From: JBDTMT01 sp033764095
GTDB taxonomy: Bacteria; Desulfobacterota; Binatia; HRBIN30; CADEER01
DNA length: 28,688 nucleotides
Direction of reading: 5' to 3'
Assembly: GCA_033764095.1 (NCBI GenBank)
Contig: JANRJF010000058.1
Location: 1-28,688 of the forward strand
The notes below the pieces were generated by a model, which was not told the origin of the DNA, ran no database searches, and saw only the letters and a list, made by a program, of their open reading frames with translations. Below are positions 1 through 7,398 of this stretch, piece after piece; position 1 is the first letter of the stretch; each line of letters starts with the position of its first letter. The position numbers and the translations under genes were made by a program.

Positions 1-632
1 GTCTCCATGTCGCGCATCTCGCCGACCAGGATGACGTCTGGATTCTGACGCAGGGCGGACTTGAGCGACGAGGGGAAGTCGATGGCGTCGTAGCCGATCT
101 CGCGTTGGTTGACGAAGCTCAGCCGGTCGGGGTGCTCGTACTCGATCGGATCCTCGATGGTGATGATGTGCGACTGGCGGGTGCGGTTGATGTAGTCGAT
201 CAGCGCCGCGAGCGTAGTGCTCTTGCCGCTGCCGGTGGTGCCGGTGACCAGGATCAGGCCGCGCCGCTCGGTCGCCAGCCGTTCGACCGACGGCGGCAGG
301 TTGAGCTCGGCGACGTTGCGGATCTTGTTCGGGATGACGCGGATGACCAGGCTGAGGAAGCCGCGCTGGCGGAAGATGTTGACGCGGAAGCGGCCGAGGT
401 CGGGATGCGAGTAGGCGAGGTCGACCTGCAGGTCGTGCTCCAGCTTGCGCCGCCGCTGGTCGTCGACGACCCCGGCGACGATGCGCTCGAGGTCGGCGGC
501 GTCGAGCGGCGCGGCGCCCTCCAGCGGCAGGAAGTCGGCGCGCACCCGGAAGGCCGGCGGCACGCCGACCTTCAAGAGCACGTCCGACGCTTCGTTGCGC
601 ACCGCCTCGGTCAGGATCTCGTTCAGCTCCAT
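1..632 (-). CDS. pilT: Type IV pilus retraction ATPase PilT/PilU, N-terminal 210 residues (runs off the window)
   Basis: A hexameric secretion-type ATPase that powers pilus retraction at the inner-membrane base of type IV pili. The visible part begins with a PilT-type N-terminal domain (MELNEILTEAVRNEASDVLL, matching the family's ASD(L/V) signature). The Walker A loop GTTGSGKST is at residues 131-139, the Asp-box-like IITIEDPIEYEH follows, and VILVGEMRD (Walker B) lies near the window edge. The ATG at 632 is preceded by AAGGAG at good spacing. It starts 54 bases after recA ends, on the same strand, so read-through from recA is possible. The C-terminus is outside the window, so PilT and PilU cannot be separated. 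Confidence 0.93.
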   Translation of the reverse strand, partial: MELNEILTEAVRNEASDVLLKVGVPPAFRVRADFLPLEGAAPLDAADLERIVAGVVDDQRRRKLEHDLQVDLAYSHPDLGRFRVNIFRQRGFLSLVIRVIPNKIRNVAELNLPPSVERLATERRGLILVTGTTGSGKSTTLAALIDYINRTRQSHIITIEDPIEYEHPDRLSFVNQREIGYDAIDFPSSLKSALRQNPDVILVGEMRDME

Positions 633-686
633 CGCAGCTCCTTCGCCGCGCGCGCCGCCGAGCCTGCCGAGGTCGGACGCCGCGCC

Positions 687-1745
687 TTACGACGACGCTT
701 TGGCCTTCTTCACATCCGGCTCGACGACGGCTTCGCTGGCCGCCGCCCCGCCGATACCGAACTGGGCTCTGACCTGGCGATCGATCTGCTCGAGAATCTC
801 CGGGTGGTCGTGCAGGAACTCCTTGGCGTTCTCACGCCCCTGCCCGATCCGCTCGCCGGCGAAGGAATACCAGGCCCCACTCTTCTCAACGATTCCACGA
901 TCCGTGCCAAGGTCGATCAGCTCGCCCTCGCGGGAGATGCCGACGCCATAGAGGATGTCGAATTCGGCCTCTTTGAACGGCGGCGCCATTTTATTCTTCA
1001 CTACCCGGACCCGGGTTCGGCTGCCGACCACCGTCTCGCCCTGCTTGATGGCGCCGATGCGGCGGATGTCGAGCCGCACCGAGGCGTAGAACTTCAGCGC
1101 GTTGCCGCCGGTGGTGGTCTCCGGGTTGCCGAACATGACGCCGATCTTCATGCGGATCTGGTTGATGAAGATCATGATCGTCTGCGAGCGCGCGATGGTG
1201 CCGGTGAGCTTGCGCAGCGCCTGCGACATCAGGCGCGCCTGCAGGCCCATCTGCGGCTCGCCCATCTCGCCCTCGATCTCGGCGCGCGGCACCAGCGCGG
1301 CGACCGAATCGACCACCAGCACGTCGATCGCGCCGCTGCGCACCAGCGTCTCGGCGATCTCCAGCGCCTGCTCGCCGTTGTCGGGCTGCGCGATGAGCAG
1401 GTCCTCGGTGCGGACGCCGAGTTTCTTGGCGTAGCCGACGTCGAGGGCGTGCTCGGCGTCGACGAAGGCGCAGGTGCCGCCGGTCTTCTGCGCGCAGGCG
1501 ATCACCTGCAGCGCCAGCGTCGTCTTGCCGGAGGATTCCGGGCCGTAGATCTCGACGACGCGGCCGCGCGGCAGGCCGCCGACGCCGAGCGCCAGGTCGA
1601 GCCCCAGCGATCCGGTGGACACCACCGGGACGTCGGGCGTCGTGGCGTTGTCGCCGAGCTTCATGATGGCGCCCTTGCCGAACTGCTTTTCGATTGCACT
1701 GACGGCGAGGTCGAGCGCGCGCTCGCGATTGGCGTCGAGGGCCAT
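687..1745 (-). CDS. recA: Recombinase RecA
   Basis: DNA-dependent ATPase that pairs homologous strands and triggers LexA cleavage in the SOS response. The 352-residue product has the normal RecA length. Walker A GPESSGKT is at residues 68-75, and the L2 region NPETTTGG and the NQIRMKIGVMFGNPETTTGG-type core are intact. The C-terminal tail is short and basic (KKAKASS). An in-frame extension to 1832 exists, but the ATG at 1745 has AAAGGAG seven bases upstream and gives the canonical MALDANRERAL start. The 114 bases upstream, after thpR, contain no CTGT-N8-ACAG or GAAC-N4-GTTC motif that I can see, so LexA control is not evident. Confidence 0.98.
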   Translation of the reverse strand: MALDANRERALDLAVSAIEKQFGKGAIMKLGDNATTPDVPVVSTGSLGLDLALGVGGLPRGRVVEIYGPESSGKTTLALQVIACAQKTGGTCAFVDAEHALDVGYAKKLGVRTEDLLIAQPDNGEQALEIAETLVRSGAIDVLVVDSVAALVPRAEIEGEMGEPQMGLQARLMSQALRKLTGTIARSQTIMIFINQIRMKIGVMFGNPETTTGGNALKFYASVRLDIRRIGAIKQGETVVGSRTRVRVVKNKMAPPFKEAEFDILYGVGISREGELIDLGTDRGIVEKSGAWYSFAGERIGQGRENAKEFLHDHPEILEQIDRQVRAQFGIGGAAASEAVVEPDVKKAKASS

Positions 1746-1859
1746 GACTATTCTCCTTTGGCGACCGCCGCCGTGCGGTGCTGGGTGGCGGGAGATTCCA
1801 ACCGGATACGCGCGACCCCATCGCGTCTGCAATGGCGTCCACGCATCGAGATCACCGCT

Positions 1860-2408
1860 CTAGGCTCCGAATGGAATCGACCAGCGCTTCGTATACACCG
1901 CGCCGCCGGGGCGCAAGTCGCTGCAGTACGCGTGCAGCGCCGCAAAGCGGTCGTTCCCGACAACCTCTGTCAGGCGCGCGCGCAGCACGGCGCCGAGCGG
2001 CGCCCAGCCGCGCGTCTCGCGCACGCGACCGAGCGTGACGTGCGGCAGGAAGGGACGCGACTCGGGCGCGACGCCGTGCGTCGCGGCGACCGCGTCGGCC
2101 GTCGCCGCGACGGCGGCGAGCCCCGGGCAGTCGACGCCGACGCAGACGATGCGCGGACGCCGCGCATCGGGGAGGACGTGCAGTCCGGCCAGCGTCGCAT
2201 CGAGTGGGGCGACGTGCGTCAGTCGTTCGGTGAGCGCATCGCGCAGCGCCGACAGCGTCGGGTAGCTGACCGAGCCGAGAAACTTCACCGTCGCGTGAAG
2301 ACTTTCGTCGCGCACCCAGCGCACCGCCGCGCCGTGCCGCGCCAAGTCGGTCTTGAGCGCCACCAGCCGCGCGTGAACGTCGGCGTCGAGATCGACGGCG
2401 AGAAACAT
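1860..2408 (-). CDS. thpR: RNA 2',3'-cyclic phosphodiesterase / 2'-5' RNA ligase ThpR
   Basis: A 2H-phosphoesterase that opens 2',3'-cyclic phosphate RNA ends and can join tRNA halves by a 2'-5' bond. The 182-residue product carries both family motifs: HAT at residues 38-40 (SLHATVKFLG) and HVT at 123-125 (PHVTLGRV). Length matches the family. An in-frame extension to 2468 would only add residues encoded by the intergenic repeat (EEIPPDPPFSKGG), so the ATG at 2408 is chosen. Its G-rich ribosome binding region (GGGGGGAAGA) is the edge of that same repeat. It sits between cinA and recA, as in many proteobacterial genomes. Confidence 0.9.
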   Translation of the reverse strand: MFLAVDLDADVHARLVALKTDLARHGAAVRWVRDESLHATVKFLGSVSYPTLSALRDALTERLTHVAPLDATLAGLHVLPDARRPRIVCVGVDCPGLAAVAATADAVAATHGVAPESRPFLPHVTLGRVRETRGWAPLGAVLRARLTEVVGNDRFAALHAYCSDLRPGGAVYTKRWSIPFGA

Positions 2409-2410
2409 TC

Positions 2411-2447
2411 TTCCCCCCTTTGAAAAAGGGGGGTCGGGGGGGATTTC
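2411..2447. repeat. C6/G6 intergenic hairpin repeat, copy A
   Basis: CCCCCCTTT at 2413-2421 pairs with AAAGGGGGG at 2425-2433 around a GAA loop, followed by a second G run and GGATTT. Copy B at 2494-2528 is the same element in reverse orientation. The element abuts the start of thpR and supplies the G-rich stretch in front of it. Similar elements are common dispersed repeats in other genomes from general knowledge. Confidence 0.8.
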
Positions 2448-2493
2448 CTCAGCCATCGTCGCCAACATTGATAAGCTGGTGGGGGGTCGTTCG

Positions 2494-2528
2494 AAAAATC
2501 CCCCCTGCCCCCTTGTTCAAAGGGGGGC
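2494..2528. repeat. C6/G6 intergenic hairpin repeat, copy B (inverted)
   Basis: AAAAATCCCCCC is followed by CCCCCTTG, TTC and AAAGGGGGG. Its reverse complement aligns with copy A at 2411-2447 with only a few differences. It begins two bases beyond the cinA stop codon, so on the minus strand it could form a transcription-terminating or mRNA-stabilising hairpin. The two copies could also pair with each other across a 46-base spacer. Confidence 0.78.
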
Positions 2529-2530
2529 TG

Positions 2531-3808
2531 TCAGCGCTTGAGGATCGCCGAGTCGGTGGGATCCTCGCCGAGTTGGGCGCGGCGGATCCAGTCGAGGCCG
2601 ATCTGCGAGGTGAGCAGCTTCACCCAGTCGCGCGTGCCCCACAGCTGGTAGCGGCGGCTGCGCGTCCCGGTCGGTCCGTCGAGCGCGATGCAGACGGTGC
2701 CGACCGGTTTGTGGGGGGTGCCGCCGTCCGGTCCGGCGATGCCGGTGGTGGCGAGACCGAAGGTCGAGCCGGCCAGCGCGCGCACGCCGCGCGCCATCGC
2801 CTCGGCGGTCTCGACGCTGACGGCCCCATGCGTGTCGAGCGTCTCCGCCGGCACGTTGAGCAACTTCTTCTTCAGCGCGTTGCTGTAGGCCACGACGCCG
2901 CCGCGCATGTAGCGCGAGCTGCCCGGCACGTCGGTGAGGCGGTGGCCGATCAGCCCGCCGGTGCACGACTCGGCGACCGCGACGCTGCTGCCGGCCGCGC
3001 TGAGCACGCGGCCGACCTCGGCCTCCATCGTCGTGTTGCCCTCGCCGTAGCAGTACGGGCGGATGCGCTCGCGCAGCACCGCCGCGGCAGCGTCGAGGCG
3101 GCGCTCGAGCTCGGCGGGCGGACCCTGCACGGTGACGCGCAGCGAGATCTGCGGGAAGGCGGCGCGGAAGGCGAGCCGCGCCTCGGCGGGATCGAGCGCG
3201 CCGGCAACCAGCTCGTCGAGCGCCGACTCGCTGATGCCGAAGGTCTGGAAGGTGTGGCTGCGATACTCGTCGGTGCTGCCGCGCGCCTGTCGCAGCCACG
3301 GCAGCACCTCGTCGGCGAGCATCTGCTTCATCTCGCGCGGCACGCCCGGCATCACCAGGCCGTGGCAGGGGCCGTGCGAGGTGGCGAAGGTCAGCCGGAA
3401 GCCGGGTGCGGTGCCCATCGCGTTGGGAATGATCGTCGCCCCGGCGGGGAACATCGCCTGCTTCAGGTTGTTCTCCGGCATGGTGCGGCCCATGGCGGCG
3501 AACATCTGGCGGATGCGGTCGGCGACCGCCGGCTCCATGCGCAGGCCGACGCCGGCGACCTGCGCGACCGTCTCGGTGGTGAGGTCGTCGGCGGTCGGGC
3601 CGAGCCCGCCGGTCGAGAGAATCACGTCGGCCTGCTCCAACGCCTCGCGCCAGGCCCAGGCGATGCGTTCCGGATAGTCGCCCACCACCAGCATGCCGAC
3701 GACGTCGAAGCCGATGGCGACCAACTGGTCGCTGATGAAGTGCGCGTTGGTGTCGAGCGTGCGTCCGGTGGTCAGCTCGTCGCCGGTGCTGATGATGAAG
3801 GCGCGCAT
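2531..3808 (-). CDS. cinA: CinA-family protein: MoCF-like domain plus nicotinamide-nucleotide amidohydrolase
   Basis: A two-domain, 425-residue protein. The N-terminal MoCF_biosynth-like domain (MRAFIISTGDEL start, STGGLGPTADDLT loop) is an ADP-ribose/NMN-related hydrolase in characterised relatives. The C-terminal PncC domain converts NMN to nicotinate mononucleotide; its AESCTGG motif with the catalytic serine at residue 281 and GIAGPDGG are present. The ATG at 3808 has TAAGGAG eight bases upstream; that TAA is also the pgpA stop codon, so the two genes are tightly coupled. A longer in-frame reading to 3931 runs into pgpA and is rejected. The order pgpA-cinA-recA is a familiar one. Confidence 0.95.
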   Translation of the reverse strand: MRAFIISTGDELTTGRTLDTNAHFISDQLVAIGFDVVGMLVVGDYPERIAWAWREALEQADVILSTGGLGPTADDLTTETVAQVAGVGLRMEPAVADRIRQMFAAMGRTMPENNLKQAMFPAGATIIPNAMGTAPGFRLTFATSHGPCHGLVMPGVPREMKQMLADEVLPWLRQARGSTDEYRSHTFQTFGISESALDELVAGALDPAEARLAFRAAFPQISLRVTVQGPPAELERRLDAAAAVLRERIRPYCYGEGNTTMEAEVGRVLSAAGSSVAVAESCTGGLIGHRLTDVPGSSRYMRGGVVAYSNALKKKLLNVPAETLDTHGAVSVETAEAMARGVRALAGSTFGLATTGIAGPDGGTPHKPVGTVCIALDGPTGTRSRRYQLWGTRDWVKLLTSQIGLDWIRRAQLGEDPTDSAILKR

Positions 3809-3819
3809 CGCTCGTCTCC

Positions 3820-4281
3820 TTAGGTCAGAAACCACGCCGCCAGCAGGCGGGTGACGACGTTGCTGTAGAGGCCGGACACGACGTCGTCGAGCACCACGCC
3901 GCTGCCGCCGGGCATGCGGCGGTCGATCCATCCGGCCGGGAACGGCTTCAGCACGTCGAGGGCGCGGAAGACGAAGAACGCCAGGATGGTGTGCCCCCAG
4001 GTCGGCGGCAGGAACAGCGTCGCGGCGAGGTAGCCGACGATCTCGTCGATGACGATGACGCCGCTGTCGTGCTCGCCGAGGAGCGTCTCGGCCCGCCCGG
4101 CGATCCAGCAGGCACCGGCGACCGCCGCCACCCAGGTGACCAGGGTCAACAGGACGGCCTCCTGCCAGGCGGCGAAGAGCCAGAAGAGCGGGATGGCGAC
4201 CAGGGTGCCCCAGGTGCCGGAGGCGACCGGCATGTAGCCGGTGTAGAGACCGGAGGCGAGCAGCAGGGTCAGGCGGTGCAT
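3820..4281 (-). CDS. pgpA: Phosphatidylglycerophosphatase A
   Basis: Inner-membrane phosphatase that dephosphorylates phosphatidylglycerol phosphate to phosphatidylglycerol. The 153-residue product has the family hallmarks: SGTWGTL near the start, IDEIVGY with the metal-binding Asp-Glu pair, FFVFRALDVLKPFP, and a terminal VVLDDVVSGLYSN. Hydrophobic segments flank these motifs. The stop codon overlaps the ribosome binding site of cinA and lies 11 bases from its start. The ATG at 4281 follows a weak AGGGTCGG. Confidence 0.95.
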   Translation of the reverse strand: MHRLTLLLASGLYTGYMPVASGTWGTLVAIPLFWLFAAWQEAVLLTLVTWVAAVAGACWIAGRAETLLGEHDSGVIVIDEIVGYLAATLFLPPTWGHTILAFFVFRALDVLKPFPAGWIDRRMPGGSGVVLDDVVSGLYSNVVTRLLAAWFLT

Positions 4282-4326
4282 GCGAGCGCCGACCCTAGCG
4301 AGCGCGGCGACGGGGTCAAGCCGCGG

Positions 4327-4365
4327 CGGCGCGTCGGGGCGGCCGGTCGCCGCTCCGACGCGCCG
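4327..4365 (-). terminator. Possible hairpin terminator after the 128-residue gene
   Basis: A perfect 11-base inverted repeat, CGGCGCGTCGG (4327-4337) and CCGACGCGCCG (4355-4365), with a 17-base loop that contains its own GGCG/CGCC pairing. It lies 6 bases past the stop of the 4372-4758 gene and before pgpA. There is no T run, so it may only pause or protect transcripts. Confidence 0.35.
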
Positions 4366-4371
4366 CGGATG

Positions 4372-4758
4372 TCACGTGCCGATCAAGCGACGAACGGCGG
4401 CGAACCGCTCGTTCTCCTTGCGCAGCTGCAGAATCTCGGCTTCGAGTTTGCGGAACACGGCGGAGACGTCTTCGAGCGCGGCGACGGCGCGCAGCAGCGC
4501 GGCGTTGCCGCCGCTCGCGGCCTTGCCGCCACCGGCGCGGCGCCGGCGGGGCGCCAGTTTGGCGCCGCGCTGGCGCGCCACCCGGTAGTAGTTGGCCGCC
4601 ACCGTGCCGAGCTGCCGGCCGCTCTTGTCGGCCAGGCGACGGAACGCCTCGGTGCGCCCGATCTTGTCCGACGCCATGAGCTTCTCGATCTGCTCGAAGA
4701 TCTCGGTGCCGACGCTGCCCCGCCCTGCCGTCTTCCGCTTCTTCTTCACTGCCGCCAT
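4372..4758 (-). CDS. Small basic protein with probable DNA-binding N-terminus and C-terminal coiled coil
   Basis: I do not recognise a named family. The 128-residue product starts with a lysine-rich tail (AAVKKKRKTAGRG). A helical stretch follows whose pattern (KIGRTEAFRRLADKSGRQLGTVAANYYRVARQR, residues about 32-64) resembles a helix-turn-helix or homeodomain-like fold. Next come an Arg/Gly/Ala linker and a C-terminal heptad-like coiled coil (LEDVSAVFRKLEAEILQLRK). Such a layout suits a small nucleoid or transcription regulator. The ATG at 4758 has GAGGAG upstream. A 26-base inverted repeat 20 bases in front of the start could be its own operator. It may be transcribed into pgpA, 90 bases away. 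Confidence 0.75.
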   Translation of the reverse strand: MAAVKKKRKTAGRGSVGTEIFEQIEKLMASDKIGRTEAFRRLADKSGRQLGTVAANYYRVARQRGAKLAPRRRRAGGGKAASGGNAALLRAVAALEDVSAVFRKLEAEILQLRKENERFAAVRRLIGT

Positions 4759-4777
4759 GTATGCACTCCTCGTGATG

Positions 4778-4803
4778 GCGAATTCATGTGTACTACAATT
4801 CGC
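4778..4803. promoter_or_regulatory. Candidate operator, 7-base inverted repeat
   Basis: GCGAATT (4778-4784) and AATTCGC (4797-4803) form a perfect inverted repeat around a 12-base AT-richer spacer. It is nested inside a second pair, CGTGATG (4771-4777) and CATCACG (4820-4826). It lies between divergent genes, close to the start of the putative DNA-binding protein, in the most AT-rich stretch nearby. Function is inferred only from symmetry and place. Confidence 0.45.
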
Positions 4804-4986
4804 AACGTGTAGTTCCGCACATCACGCCAACGAATGCAAACATCAATAATATACTCGCCGGGTCGTGAAATTCATGCTGTACGTTCGCTGCGCCTGCGAC
4901 GCCCGGCACGCGCCCGGCGCGCCGGGCTGGCATCGCGCGCGCGGTTTCGGCTATGGTCGCGCGCTGTTGGGGTCGGAGCTGCGGAC

Positions 4987-6459
4987 ATGAGCGGTCAGCA
5001 TATCGCGCGTCAATTGGCGGAGTGGGTCGCGGGCGTGACGCCGGAGAGCGTCCCGCGACGCGTCGTCGAGGAGGCGAAGAACCAGATCCTCGGCATGCTC
5101 GCCGCCGTGCACGCCGGTCACTTCAGCGACGCCGGGCGCGTCGTCAGTCGCACCGTCCGGGACTGGAGCGGCGGCAAGGAGTCGACCCTCATTCCGTCCG
5201 GCGAGCGCACCGCCATGCACTACGCGATCGCCGGCAACGCGGCGCTGGGTATGGCGCTCGACTACGACGACTACCTGCTCGGTGCGCGCACCGGCCCGAC
5301 GGCGGTGTTGGCGGCGCTGGCGCTGGCGGAGAAGATCGGCGTCGGCGGCCCCGAGCTGCTGGCGGCGCAGGTGGTGGTGAACGAGGTCGCCGGCCGCATC
5401 GGCCTCGGCGCCGGCCTGGCGGTCGCCGAGGAGCCGCTGGCGGCGTTCGTCCATCTTGCCGGCGGCGCGGTGGCGGGCGCCTCGCTGCTCAAGCTCGACG
5501 CGGCGCAGACCGAGCACGCGCTCGCCTTCGCGTTGATGCAGCCCGGTGCCCTGCAACCGGGCGCCTGCTTCGGTTCGGACGCCAAGGTGCTGAGCGCCGC
5601 GTTGCTGGCGCCGATGGGCATCCAGGCCGCCGAGTTCGCCGCCAACGGCCTGCGCGGCGCGAGCGATCCGTTCGACGGCGAGGGCGGCATCTTCCACACC
5701 GTCGGCAAGCCGCCGCTGCTCGGCGCCTTCGCCGGACTCGGCTCGGTGTGGCTGACCGAAAGTCTCGGCTACAAGATCTATCCCGCCGCCCACTGCCTGG
5801 GCACGGTGATCGACGCGGTGCTGGCGCTGCGCCGCCAGCAGAACCTCGATCCACGCCGCGTGCACGCCATCCACGTCGGCGTCGGCCCGCTGACCATGGC
5901 GATGGACGCGCGGTCGGCGCCGTTCGTGCGCGGCGTCGACTCGCTGGCCTCGACGCTGACGCAGTCGGTCGCCTACCCGGTGGCGGTGGCGCTGATCGAC
6001 AAGGAGCTGTCGGCGCGCCAGTTCACCCGCGACCGCATCCGCGACGCGGACGTCTGGGCGCTGGCCGGGCGCGTGCGCCTGTCGCTCGACGACGAGCTGG
6101 CGCGCCGCGCCCGCGAGCGGGCCCCGTTGCGCGCCGCCGGCGACGGCGCCACGCCGCAGCTCTTCGACCTCACGACGCTCGACCTGCACGCCTACAAGAC
6201 GACGATGGGCGCGCGCGTGCGCATCGAGATGGAAGGCGGGCGCGCCTTCGACCTCGATCAGGAGGCGCCGACCGGCAGCGGCGCCCGCCCGTTCGACGAC
6301 CGCCGCAAGGCGGTCGAGGACAAGTTCCGCCGCGAGACGCGCTTCATCCTGCGCAAGGAGCGGATGGAGAAGGCGATCGACACCGTCCACCATCTGGAGA
6401 ACGCCTCCGCCGCGCAGGTGCGCGAGCTGGCGCGGCTGGTCTGCAGCGAGAAGAGCTGA
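4987..6459 (+). CDS. MmgE/PrpD family protein (2-methylcitrate dehydratase-like)
   Basis: A 490-residue member of the MmgE/PrpD superfamily, whose characterised members are 2-methylcitrate dehydratase, cis-aconitate decarboxylase and iminodisuccinate epimerase. Visible signatures are the N-terminal helical ARQLAEWV-type segment, LDYDDYLLG (residues 91-98, the acidic D-x-DD cluster), and KIYPAAHCLGTVIDAV in the second half. No methylcitrate synthase or PrpB is adjacent, so the substrate is unknown. The ATG at 4987 follows GGAG; in-frame sequence back to 4834 is arginine-rich and looks non-coding. It stands alone, convergent with the metallo-beta-lactamase gene 62 bases away. Confidence 0.88.
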   Translation: MSGQHIARQLAEWVAGVTPESVPRRVVEEAKNQILGMLAAVHAGHFSDAGRVVSRTVRDWSGGKESTLIPSGERTAMHYAIAGNAALGMALDYDDYLLGARTGPTAVLAALALAEKIGVGGPELLAAQVVVNEVAGRIGLGAGLAVAEEPLAAFVHLAGGAVAGASLLKLDAAQTEHALAFALMQPGALQPGACFGSDAKVLSAALLAPMGIQAAEFAANGLRGASDPFDGEGGIFHTVGKPPLLGAFAGLGSVWLTESLGYKIYPAAHCLGTVIDAVLALRRQQNLDPRRVHAIHVGVGPLTMAMDARSAPFVRGVDSLASTLTQSVAYPVAVALIDKELSARQFTRDRIRDADVWALAGRVRLSLDDELARRARERAPLRAAGDGATPQLFDLTTLDLHAYKTTMGARVRIEMEGGRAFDLDQEAPTGSGARPFDDRRKAVEDKFRRETRFILRKERMEKAIDTVHHLENASAAQVRELARLVCSEKS

Positions 6460-6521
6460 CGAGGAACGGCGGTTCGGCCGCTGGGCGGTGGGGCTGGTAC
6501 GAGATCAGCTCGACGAACGGC

Positions 6522-7394
6522 CTAGTGCAGTGTCCACTCCTCGCCGTCGCGTGCGACGGCGCGCTCTTTCTCCAGTTTGCGCAGGTGGGCGTTGACCGAC
6601 ATCGCGGCGGCGGCGTGCAGGAACTCCGGCACGTCGGTGTAGATGCGGCGCACCAGGCCCATGACGCTGCGCTCGCCGGCGGCGAGGCCGTCGAGGATCT
6701 GCTGGTCGCGCAGCGCGCGGTGGGCCAGGTAGGATTCGATCTTCGCGCGCGGCGTGTGGATGGCCGGGCCGTGTGCCGGGTAGATGACCGCGGCGTCGAG
6801 TGTCAGCAGCCGGCGCAGTGAGGCGAGGTAGTCGCCGAGATCGCCGTCGGGGGGGATGACCGTGGTCCCGGCGCCGAGCACCACGTCGCCGGTGAACAGG
6901 GCGCGCTCCTCCGGCATGTACCAACAGAGGTGATCCCAGGCGTGGCCGGGCGTCCACAGCGCCTGCAGGGTGGCGCCGTCAGTGCGGATCTCGCTGCCCT
7001 CGTCGACCGCGACCACCTCGAGTCCGCCGTCGAGCTTGGTCCATGGTTTCTTCGACACCGTCAGCGCGGCGTCGAAGCGCTGCCGGATGCCCGCGACGCC
7101 GCCGATGTGGTCGGCGTGCCCGTGCGTCAGGACGATCTCCTGCAGCGCCTCGGCGCCGCGCGTCTCGTAGAGTCCCTGTTCGAGCAGCGGCAGGTACTGC
7201 GGCAGGCCCTGCCCGGTGTCGAGCAGCAGCGGGCGGCGGCCGGTGCCGATCAGGTAGGTGTTGGTCCCCGGCCCGGTGAACGGGCCGGGATTCTGCCCGA
7301 GCACGACGGCGACCCGTTCCGACCAGACGGCGATGTCGGGCATGTCGAGCCCGATCATCGTATCGGTGACGACGCGTGTCGGCCGATCGCTCAT
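6522..7394 (-). CDS. Metallo-beta-lactamase-fold hydrolase, LACTB2-like
   Basis: A 290-residue hydrolase with the binuclear metal motif HGHADH at residues 91-96. Further metal ligands are in TPGHAWDH and FTGDVVLG, and there is a C-terminal helical or winged-helix-like tail. NPGPFTGPGTNTYLIG at the N-terminus is typical of the LACTB2/glyoxalase-II-like branch, whose members act as thioesterases or endoribonucleases. The ATG at 7394 lies four bases after the acyl-CoA dehydrogenase stop, so the two are translationally coupled. This pairing makes a thioester or related metabolic substrate plausible, but that is inference. Confidence 0.9.
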   Translation of the reverse strand: MSDRPTRVVTDTMIGLDMPDIAVWSERVAVVLGQNPGPFTGPGTNTYLIGTGRRPLLLDTGQGLPQYLPLLEQGLYETRGAEALQEIVLTHGHADHIGGVAGIRQRFDAALTVSKKPWTKLDGGLEVVAVDEGSEIRTDGATLQALWTPGHAWDHLCWYMPEERALFTGDVVLGAGTTVIPPDGDLGDYLASLRRLLTLDAAVIYPAHGPAIHTPRAKIESYLAHRALRDQQILDGLAAGERSVMGLVRRIYTDVPEFLHAAAAMSVNAHLRKLEKERAVARDGEEWTLH

Positions 7395-7398
7395 CGCG

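Noticed and set aside
1746..1859. A LexA/SOS box upstream of recA
   Set aside because: No CTGT-N8-ACAG or GAAC-N4-GTTC motif found by eye; a lineage-specific box cannot be excluded.
105..2423. 772-residue plus-strand open frame across pilT, recA and thpR
   Set aside because: It is antisense to three clear genes and is made of Arg/Ala/Asp/Gly-rich sequence; a GC-bias artefact.
4951..6393. 480-residue minus-strand open frame
   Set aside because: Antisense to the MmgE/PrpD gene, which has real motifs; the shadow does not.
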